Source: Fictibacillus aquaticus
GTDB taxonomy: Bacteria; Bacillota; Bacilli; Bacillales; Fictibacillaceae
Assembly: GCF_002245695.1 (NCBI RefSeq)
Contig: NZ_NOII01000001.1
Location: 682,001 to 746,000, forward strand
Direction of reading: 5' to 3'
DNA length: 64,000 nucleotides
Below are positions 46,112-52,413 of the stretch, in pieces; position 1 is the first letter of the stretch; the number at the start of each line of letters is the position of its first letter. The notes under the pieces were generated by a model, which did no database searches, had not been told where the DNA came from, and saw only the letters and a program-made list of their open reading frames with translations. A program made the position numbers and the translations under genes.

Positions 46112-47094
46112 GATAGAAAACCGCCTTTATGCAGCATTTTCTTTATTTCATCCTTTGACATCAAATTGTCCTCTGAGCTGTAGCTCTTCAGGTCCGCTTT
46201 TTCGTAAATAGAATAAAACTCATTCAACCCATCAATTGGAATGGTCGGCAATATCACAAAATACTCATTATCATACAGCACGCTCGTGACGCTCTCGTAC
46301 TCAGAAAGAAGCAATTCATGCAGCTTTTCCCCTGGTCGGGTGCCGATCTCGATCATATCGACATTCTCAACACCAGATTCTTCAATAAGGACCTCTGCAA
46401 GGTCAGTAATTTTGCACGTCGGCATTTTCATGACAAAAATCTCGCCGCCCAAGCTCTCATACGTTGCTTTGAAAAGAAGCTTGATCGCATCTTGAAGAGT
46501 AAGAAAAAATCGGGTCATCCGCATGTCAGTGATTCCGACCTGTCCTTTTGTTCGAATATGGTCCTTAAAAACGTGAATCACACTGCCATTCGTACCAAGA
46601 ACGTTTCCGCCTCTCACACAGACAAACTTTGTTTTGGATGAAAGAAGATTCGCATGGATGATCAGCTTTTCTCCTATGGCTTTTGTCATTCCGTAAAAAT
46701 TGGAAGGGTTTGCTGCTTTATCTGTCGAGATGTAGATAACTTTGCTGACCCCATTTTCAATCGCCGCTTCAATCACATTCTCCGTGCCGGTCACATTTGT
46801 TTTTAGCGCTTCGTAAGGCTGGTGTTCACAGATGGGCACATGCTTCAGGGCGGCAAGATGATATACATAATCCACGCCGGCGCTTGCTCTGTTAACCGCA
46901 TCCTTATCACGGATATCCCCAATAATAAACTTCAGCTTGCTGTTGTTATCAAAAAGGCGCTGCATCGAAACCTGGCTTGCTTCGCTGCGGGAGAAAATCC
47001 TGATTTCTTTCGGCCTTTTCTGCAGCAGCTGCTTTACAAGCTCATGCCCCCAAGAGCCTGTTCCTCCCGTAATTAAAATGGTACTGTTATACAA
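46108..47094 (-). CDS. UDP-GlcNAc 4,6-dehydratase (5-inverting), CapE/FnlA-like
   Basis: A 328-residue CapD/CapE-family SDR. Motifs: ILITGGTGSWGHELV (NAD site), YVYHLAALKHVPICE, YISTDKAANPSNFYGMTKAIGE (SDR Tyr-Lys in YGMTK), and MRMTRFFLTL followed by the GGEIFVMKMP stretch characteristic of CapE/FnlA. The enzyme should dehydrate UDP-GlcNAc with inversion at C5 to give an L-sugar 4-keto intermediate. The start is TTG at 47094 after AGGAGG and overlaps the preceding gene. Confidence 0.88.
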   Translation of the reverse strand: MYNSTILITGGTGSWGHELVKQLLQKRPKEIRIFSRSEASQVSMQRLFDNNSKLKFIIGDIRDKDAVNRASAGVDYVYHLAALKHVPICEHQPYEALKTNVTGTENVIEAAIENGVSKVIYISTDKAANPSNFYGMTKAIGEKLIIHANLLSSKTKFVCVRGGNVLGTNGSVIHVFKDHIRTKGQVGITDMRMTRFFLTLQDAIKLLFKATYESLGGEIFVMKMPTCKITDLAEVLIEESGVENVDMIEIGTRPGEKLHELLLSEYESVTSVLYDNEYFVILPTIPIDGLNEFYSIYEKADLKSYSSEDNLMSKDEIKKMLHKGGFLS

Positions 47095-48178
47095 CTTTTT
47101 TTCCTCCTAACAAAAATTTCACGACTTTCTCAGAAACATGAGGATCTTTATATCCTTCTGGAAAATCCCATTCCGGCTTCTGATTGAGCATCACTTGGAC
47201 AGCCTTTGCAATGTATTCGGATTTCACACCTGAAACACTGTTGCTGCCGCATTCTACCGTTTCCGGTCTTTCTGTGCTGTTTCGCATCGTGACTGCGGGC
47301 ACATGAAACAAACAGCACTCTTCCTGAACCGTTCCACTGTCTGTCAGGACACACAGCGCGTTTTTTTCAAGTTTTATAAAGTCAAAAAATCCAAACGGCT
47401 CATGGAACTCTACAAGCGGATTCATGGCAAGTCCGGTGAGAGCACTGATTTTTTGCTTTGTTCGGGGATGCACAGAACAAATTACTCGTTTCTGATGCTG
47501 CTCTGCTACTATGTTCAGCCCGCTTAGGATTTCATTTAAATTGGCGGGGTCATCAACATTTTCAGCACGATGAGCTGTAACGAGAAAATAGTCTTTGTTC
47601 TCTAGTCTCAGAGCGTCTAAAACGCTGCTTTTTTCAATTTGCTCACTGTAAGCGGTCAAAACTTCGTATATCGGGTTTCCTGAAACCATAATTCGCTGCA
47701 CAGGAAAGCCCTCACGCAGGAGGTTCTCTCTGCTTTGCGGAGTATACGGAAGATTAAAGGAAGAGATCGTATCGATGATTTTCCGGTTTTTCTCTTCTGG
47801 AACTTTTAGGTCAAAGCAGCGGTTTCCCGCTTCCATATGCACGACGGGAATGTTCATCCGTTCGGCCAGCAGTGATACAAGTGCACTATTCGTGTCACCT
47901 AAAACAAGGACTTTATCTGGTTTTTCTTTTAGTAAAATCGCCTCTATCTCTGAAAACATGCCTGCTAGCTGATTTCCAAGAGAATAGGAAGGGAGCTTGA
48001 TTGTATAGTCAGGTAGTCTTACATCCAATTCCTGAAAGAAAATTTGGCTGAGAGTATTCGTGTAGTTCTGTCCCGTGTGGACGAGAATATGCTGATCAGC
48101 TAAAAGATCAAGCTTTTTAATGATCAGGCTTAACCGGATGATCTCAGGTCTAGTACCGAGTACGGTTAGTATTTTCAT
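47087..48178 (-). CDS. UDP-N-acetylglucosamine 2-epimerase family, CapG/FnlC-like
   Basis: A 363-residue non-hydrolysing-type 2-epimerase. Motifs include VLGTRPEIIRLS, VHTGQNY, VLGDTNSAL, HMEAGNRCF, LVTAHRAENV and LTDSGTVQEE. The form DSGTVQEE, instead of DSGGIQEE of the MnaA/WecB enzymes, is typical of the CapG/WbjD/FnlC subgroup that acts on 2-acetamido-2,6-dideoxy-L-hexoses. The ATG at 48178 follows AAGGAAAGGA. It is the first gene of the operon; CATACCTTA upstream resembles a sigma-K -10 but the -35 match is poor. Confidence 0.88.
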   Translation of the reverse strand: MKILTVLGTRPEIIRLSLIIKKLDLLADQHILVHTGQNYTNTLSQIFFQELDVRLPDYTIKLPSYSLGNQLAGMFSEIEAILLKEKPDKVLVLGDTNSALVSLLAERMNIPVVHMEAGNRCFDLKVPEEKNRKIIDTISSFNLPYTPQSRENLLREGFPVQRIMVSGNPIYEVLTAYSEQIEKSSVLDALRLENKDYFLVTAHRAENVDDPANLNEILSGLNIVAEQHQKRVICSVHPRTKQKISALTGLAMNPLVEFHEPFGFFDFIKLEKNALCVLTDSGTVQEECCLFHVPAVTMRNSTERPETVECGSNSVSGVKSEYIAKAVQVMLNQKPEWDFPEGYKDPHVSEKVVKFLLGGKKVV

Positions 48179-48304
48179 TGAATTTTCCTTTCCTTGTGCA
48201 ATGCATTTATACACTTGTAATAAGGTATGAATTTCTTGCCATGTTGCATAGACAAGCAACTAGTAAATGATAAAAACGGCTATTGTCTTCATATAAATAA
48301 AAGA

Positions 48305-48331
48305 ACGGTTTAACGTCTCTGCCATAGAATG
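48305..48331 (+). promoter_or_regulatory. Sigma-K-like promoter of the glycosyltransferase at 48363
   Basis: AC at 48305-48306, 16 bases, CATAGAATG at 48323-48331, about 32 bases before the start codon. The match to AC-(16-17)-CATAnnnT suggests late mother-cell expression. Confidence 0.5.
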
Positions 48332-48362
48332 CATTATATGGAATCTTCAAGGGAGTGCTTCA

Positions 48363-49439
48363 ATGAAAATATTGTTTGTCTTTTACATTCCAAGCGGCGG
48401 AGTGGAAACGCTGAACCGTCAAAGATGCAACACACTAAAAAAACATGGAATTGAATGCCACCAGCTTTATTTGGAAAACGGCACGGGGATGCAGAACATA
48501 CTTGATATTCCTACATTTATAATGAAGGGCGATGCCCAGATTAATGAGCTGTTAAACCGTGAACAATATCAATGCATTATCGTCTGTTCGAATTATATGA
48601 TCCTTCCCCGAATCAGGGCGGCTGGTTTTAAAGGAAGCCTTATATATGAAGTACAGGGTCTTGGCAGCAAGGAAAATGCAAAAGATATCCTTATCCATGC
48701 AAAACCATTCGTTCATGCAAACGGCAACGGCCTTCTCTATCCTAAAACTCCCCACCTTAATGAATTAATCCAAAAATATTACAAAGATATGCCTCAATTT
48801 TGCTTTCATAATTTAATGGATACCGAGCATTTTACTTATCAGGAAAACAACGCGCCGGAATATCCCGTCATCGGATGGGTCGGCAGAATTGAGGAAAATA
48901 AAAACTGGAGAAGTTTTCTGGAGATTGGTGCCGCATTAAAGCAGCATAAACCAAACTTAAAGCTTTGGATGTTTGAAGATGCTACACTGTCAAAGCCCGC
49001 GGAACGGAACCGATTCACCCAGCTCCTTCAGCAGCTGAACATGAGCGGTTATATAGAGACATTCTCAAACATCCCGCACGAGAAAATGGCGGATTATTAT
49101 TCAAAGATCGGGAATTCCGGAGGATTTTTATTGTCTACTTCAAAAGTGGAAGGATTCGGTTATGCGGTGGCCGAAGCGATCAGCTGCCGCTGCCCTGTGC
49201 TCACGACGGATTCAGACGGTGTAAGAGCGTTTATCATCCACAACCAGAGCGGAAAATTCTTTACAGCAGGTGATACAGCTCATGCTGTGCGTGAAGCTCT
49301 GGATTTAATGGATAACACGCATCTTCGCGACGCAATAAAAACAAACGCACTCAACCACTTAAACGCCAATTGCAGCCCTGCTCAATATGCGGTGAACTTT
49401 AAGCAGATGCTTCGGACACTCGGGCACGTCATAACATGA
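48363..49439 (+). CDS. Glycosyltransferase family 4
   Basis: A 358-residue GT-B enzyme with N-terminal FVFYIPSGGVETLNRQR and C-terminal donor domain VIGWVGRIEENKNWRSF and TSKVEGFGYAVAEAISCRCPVLTTDSDG, where the E(x7)E motif of retaining GT4 enzymes is clear (EGFGYAVAE). Sugar and acceptor unknown. GGGAG precedes the ATG. It is divergent from the glycan operon across about 185 bases and convergent with the GT2 gene. Confidence 0.88.
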   Translation: MKILFVFYIPSGGVETLNRQRCNTLKKHGIECHQLYLENGTGMQNILDIPTFIMKGDAQINELLNREQYQCIIVCSNYMILPRIRAAGFKGSLIYEVQGLGSKENAKDILIHAKPFVHANGNGLLYPKTPHLNELIQKYYKDMPQFCFHNLMDTEHFTYQENNAPEYPVIGWVGRIEENKNWRSFLEIGAALKQHKPNLKLWMFEDATLSKPAERNRFTQLLQQLNMSGYIETFSNIPHEKMADYYSKIGNSGGFLLSTSKVEGFGYAVAEAISCRCPVLTTDSDGVRAFIIHNQSGKFFTAGDTAHAVREALDLMDNTHLRDAIKTNALNHLNANCSPAQYAVNFKQMLRTLGHVIT

Positions 49440-49472
49440 AAAGAGCTGACACGCATGTGTCAGCTCTTTAAT
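49438..49472. terminator. Bidirectional terminator between two glycosyltransferase genes
   Basis: Stem AAAGAGCTGACAC with GTGTCAGCTCTTT, GCAT loop, overlapping the ends of both convergent genes. Confidence 0.85.
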
Positions 49473-50200
49473 TTACCGCTTTTTATCTCTGCTTCGATCG
49501 CCGCTTTAAAAGCTGCGTTTGTTGATGCCCTGTGACGATTCTTCGTTTGAAGGATCTCTTGAGGAATGCTTTTGCGATGTTTTTTCGTCCCCATTTCACC
49601 GTGAACCCGGTAATAAACTAGGGGCTCAGAAATATAGTGGAAAGAATGTTTTGTCAGGATGCGCAGCCAGAAATCGTAATCTTGCGTGTAAAGCAAGGAT
49701 TCATTAAAATAACCGAACTCCTGAAAAACGTCCATCCGGACCATAACCGTGCAGCCATTAATGATGCAGCCTCTTCTCATCTTATGGATAAACTGCGAAA
49801 CGAGCGGAAAGCCAATTCCTGCTGGCTGCGAAATCACTTTTCCGCGTTCATCGATCAGATAATAATTCATATAAGATACACAAGCATTCAAGCTTTCAAG
49901 AACCTGCACCTGCTTTTCTACTTTTTGCGGCAGATACAGGTCGTCTGAACTCAGCCAGGAAAAATACTTGCCGGTTGCAGCACGCAATCCGGCGTTCAGC
50001 GCAGAAGCCGTTCCGCCGTTTTCTTTTTGAATGTAGATAATGCGGTCTAAATATGGCGTTATTCTCTCGGTATGATTAATGGATCCATCATTCACAACGA
50101 TAACCTCTTTGTCCTGATACGTTTGATTTAATGCGCTTTCGATCGCTTTATCAACATAAGCACAGTTGTAAAAAGGAATGATGATCGAAACCTTTGCCAA
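49460..50200 (-). CDS. Glycosyltransferase family 2 (CgeD/SpsA-like)
   Basis: A 246-residue GT-A enzyme: VSIIIPFYNCAYVDKAIESAL opening, nucleotide-binding VVNDGS, DxD-type SSDDLYL near residue 87, and the QDYDFWLRI motif (catalytic Asp region). B. subtilis CgeD and SpsA, both spore-surface glycosyltransferases, share this layout. It starts 8 bases after the CgeB-like gene on the same strand, so the two form a unit like cgeB-cgeD-type pairs. Confidence 0.85.
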   Translation of the reverse strand: MAKVSIIIPFYNCAYVDKAIESALNQTYQDKEVIVVNDGSINHTERITPYLDRIIYIQKENGGTASALNAGLRAATGKYFSWLSSDDLYLPQKVEKQVQVLESLNACVSYMNYYLIDERGKVISQPAGIGFPLVSQFIHKMRRGCIINGCTVMVRMDVFQEFGYFNESLLYTQDYDFWLRILTKHSFHYISEPLVYYRVHGEMGTKKHRKSIPQEILQTKNRHRASTNAAFKAAIEAEIKSGKLKS

Positions 50201-50208
50201 CTTCTCCC

Positions 50209-51129
50209 CTACTTTCTATTTGATAAATAATGGGTAATAGCGTGAAGCATTTCTTTTGCTCTGACAGCAGTTGTATGCCTTTCTGCAATGAGACGCATCC
50301 CATTTTGAATGATTCTTTCCCGTTCTTGTTCATTCTGTAAATAATATTCAGCTTTTGCTTTTACGTTCGCTTCATTTACAGCAACGAACGTTTCACCGTC
50401 AACAAAACCGAGGTCCGTAAGTTCCTGTGAACTCGAAGCTAAGAGCAGTGTACCGCATGCAGGAACTTCAAAGTATTTCAGCACCGGGAAATGATGGATG
50501 GAATCACATGTTAAGAATATTTTTGCACTGCTGATTAATCTCGCATATTGTTCCCCAACAATCCCCCTGCGCCCCATGCCGTAACCGGGGTGTGAATGAT
50601 GAACAAATCCGCTAACATTGCTGAACTGCTTAATCATATAATCGCGGAAAGGATACAGATGAGGAAACGACGCTCCCATTAACAGAAAGGGAATCTCTTT
50701 TGGCACAGGATATCTTTTAAAGATTTCAGCAGGAACATGGTGTGGGAACCAGACAAGTCGTTCACTATGGTCGGGAAACCACTTTAGAAATGCATCTCGA
50801 TAGTGGCTGAAGATCAGAGCTGGCTTTTCCTGGTGAATCAAATAGTTCCGTTTTGATAACTTATAATGCATATCGTGCATGATAATTCCATGAGGTATAG
50901 TCAGGTCTTTTAATCCTCTAATAAACGGGCGATAGTCCGGCTTATAATCGTTCAACAGAATAAAATCAGGCTTAAAAGGAATCTGATTAAGGATGTCTTG
51001 TATGATGCCGTCTGAATACCATAGATATAGGTTTGTAATCTTCTCCAGCTCTTTTGCTAAATAAAAACTGCTGCGTTCAAGCTGGTGTGAGTGGTCTCTT
51101 GTAATAAATAGAAGATTAATCTTTTTCAT
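50209..51129 (-). CDS. CgeB-like glycosyltransferase
   Basis: A 306-residue GT-B-like protein whose C-terminal part has KYFEVPACGTLLLASSSQEL, the hallmark of the CgeB/glycosyltransferase-1-like group, followed by YYLQNEQERERIIQNGMRLIAERHT. The N-terminal half contains LLFITRDHSHQLERSSFYLAKELE. B. subtilis CgeB is needed for glycosylation of the spore crust. It lies directly downstream of a small crust-like gene, separated by a terminator that probably allows partial readthrough. Confidence 0.8.
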   Translation of the reverse strand: MKKINLLFITRDHSHQLERSSFYLAKELEKITNLYLWYSDGIIQDILNQIPFKPDFILLNDYKPDYRPFIRGLKDLTIPHGIIMHDMHYKLSKRNYLIHQEKPALIFSHYRDAFLKWFPDHSERLVWFPHHVPAEIFKRYPVPKEIPFLLMGASFPHLYPFRDYMIKQFSNVSGFVHHSHPGYGMGRRGIVGEQYARLISSAKIFLTCDSIHHFPVLKYFEVPACGTLLLASSSQELTDLGFVDGETFVAVNEANVKAKAEYYLQNEQERERIIQNGMRLIAERHTTAVRAKEMLHAITHYLSNRK

Positions 51130-51153
51130 TCTACGCTCCTTTACTTTTTATTT

Positions 51154-51180
51154 AAAAAGCCCCACGCGAGGCATGGGGCC
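51154..51180 (-). terminator. Terminator after the small crust-like gene
   Basis: Stem GGCCCCATG with CGTGGGGC on the minus strand, followed by TTTTT. It lies between the 77-residue gene and the CgeB-like gene and could act as an attenuator within one operon. Confidence 0.8.
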
Positions 51181-51191
51181 AATTTCATTTC

Positions 51192-51425
51192 TTAAAGGTC
51201 GATTAGTAGAATTCTATCTAGGTTTACGTAGTATAGGGTACCGGCTCCTGAGCCAGCCTGTGAAAATACAACATAATCCAGGCCAACTTCAACCACTGTA
51301 ACTCCAGAAAGATCCGGTGTTCCTTGAGGCTGGTTCGAATTCTGCAGAAACACTTCAGTAACTAACGTTTTGTTTGCAAGCAGTTTAACTAGAAAACCGC
51401 GAAGAGTACTAGCGTTTGATGACAT
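51192..51425 (-). CDS. Small beta-rich protein, candidate spore-crust protein
   Basis: A 77-residue protein: N-terminal helix (STLRGFLVKLLANKT) and then beta strands VTEVFLQ, GVTVVEVGLDYVVFSQAG and GTLYYVNLDRILLIDL. This strand pattern recalls the Sm-like DUF2642 proteins and CgeA of the Bacillus spore surface, but similarity is structural impression only. AAGGAGTG precedes the ATG, and a good sigma-K-like promoter lies 48 bases upstream. Its position at the head of a CgeB/GT2 unit parallels B. subtilis cgeA-cgeB. Confidence 0.6.
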   Translation of the reverse strand: MSSNASTLRGFLVKLLANKTLVTEVFLQNSNQPQGTPDLSGVTVVEVGLDYVVFSQAGSGAGTLYYVNLDRILLIDL

Positions 51426-51472
51426 TAAATCAACACTCCTTATAAAACTTTCAGGCTTTTCAGCCGTAATTT

Positions 51473-51500
51473 CAGTATATGAATAAGAAGTTTTTTTCGT
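51473..51500 (-). promoter_or_regulatory. Sigma-K-like promoter of the small crust-like gene
   Basis: On the minus strand, AC at 51499-51500, 17 bases, CATATACTG at 51473-51481. It matches AC-(16-17)-CATAnnnT and lies at a normal distance from the start codon at 51425. Confidence 0.55.
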
Positions 51501-51677
51501 TTGGACAACTGTCCCTTTCTATTAAAATCGGGCATTTTCTATCTATTAAAGCCTATTTTACACAAAATAGTATGAAAGCCTAAAACCAATTCGTCCTATT
51601 TTCAATATAGTATATTAACCTGATAACGACGAAGAAGAAATCAGGTACATGTATCTATTTCAAAGGAGGAATAAACA

Positions 51678-52070
51678 TTGAGTTTATTTCATAATAATGG
51701 CTCATGTTGCGGCAACACTGCTGGTACGTCTCATAAGAAGTCCACTAGCTGTGTTTGCGAACTACTAAAAGCTCTTGCAGATGCGCAAAGCAATCCATGC
51801 AGAATGGGTGCAAGACAGCAAGTACGATTAGTCCTAAAGGGAAGCAGCGCACCACTAAACGTGAACAACGTTGCTGAATTTTTAGGAACTGTGTTTACAC
51901 TAGTAAGCTTTGACCCGGCAACAGGCTGCGTAGTTCTAACATTTGAAGAGCAGAACCTAGTAGCACCACCACCGCCATCATTTACAAGAACAATCGTACT
52001 AGACTGCAAATGCATCTGTGCAGTTATCTGCATCGAACCTGGTACAACACCGCCAGTTGTAACAGCATAA
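51678..52070 (+). CDS. CotZ/ExsY-family spore coat protein
   Basis: A 130-residue cysteine-containing protein. The N-terminal CVCELLKALADAQ, the middle FLGTVFTLVSFDPATGCVVLTF and the C-terminal TIVLDCKCICAVICIEP line up with CotZ/CotY/ExsY, whose ends read like LDCFCAINCL. Those proteins self-assemble into disulfide-linked sheets of the crust or exosporium. The start is a TTG at 51678 preceded by AAAGGAGG. It lies near yjbQ, as cotYZ do in B. subtilis. Sequence after residue 120 (GTTPPVVTA) is disordered. Confidence 0.78.
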   Translation: MSLFHNNGSCCGNTAGTSHKKSTSCVCELLKALADAQSNPCRMGARQQVRLVLKGSSAPLNVNNVAEFLGTVFTLVSFDPATGCVVLTFEEQNLVAPPPPSFTRTIVLDCKCICAVICIEPGTTPPVVTA

Positions 52071-52078
52071 TTTTTCAA

Positions 52079-52142
52079 GCTGAAGAGTATAGGATACAGC
52101 TTATAAATTATTGCAAAAAGGCTGAAGAGTATAGGATACAGC
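52079..52142. repeat. Two identical 22-base direct repeats after the CotZ-like gene
   Basis: Identical copies at 52079-52100 and 52121-52142, 20 bases apart, each beginning GCTGAAGAGTATAGG and ending ATACAGC. Each holds a small inverted repeat (GTAT-AGG-ATAC) and GC/GC ends. They lie between the CotZ-like stop and its terminator. Confidence 0.85.
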
Positions 52143-52152
52143 CGAAAATGAG

Positions 52153-52195
52153 AAAACACCCCGGAGCCCATCGAGAGCCTTCGGGGTGTTTCTTT
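52153..52195 (+). terminator. Terminator after the CotZ-like gene
   Basis: Stem AAACACCCCG with CGGGGTGTTT around an 18-base loop, followed by a T-rich stretch. Confidence 0.8.
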
Positions 52196-52202
52196 CATTT
52201 GT

Positions 52203-52346
52203 TTATCCTTTTGATGTCTGAATGTCTCTGATCTCACATCCGCATTTTTTGCAGCGGTAGATTACATTCTGGTTAGACTGTGCGGTAAGTACGGAATCTA
52301 GCTTCTCTTGTGCATGGCAGTCCGGGCAAATAACTATCGGATTCAA
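52203..52346 (-). CDS. Small zinc-ribbon protein
   Basis: A 47-residue protein with two CxxC pairs (CPDC near residue 7 and CKKC near residue 32, followed by GC), a classic zinc ribbon. The start is a TTG at 52346 with AAGGAGATG about 6 bases upstream. It lies between yjbQ and the CotZ-like gene, on the yjbQ strand. Function unknown; it is too short to assign beyond zinc binding. Confidence 0.6.
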   Translation of the reverse strand: MNPIVICPDCHAQEKLDSVLTAQSNQNVIYRCKKCGCEIRDIQTSKG

Positions 52347-52413
52347 TATTACATCTCCTTACAACGTTCATTTTACATATAGCATTCGCTACTATAAGAA
52401 AAATTATAAAAAC

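Noticed and set aside
30260-52346. Prophage or integrative element as an explanation for the accessory region
   Set aside because: No integrase, transposase, phage structural genes or direct repeats at the tRNA-Val were seen; gene order at both edges is chromosomal.
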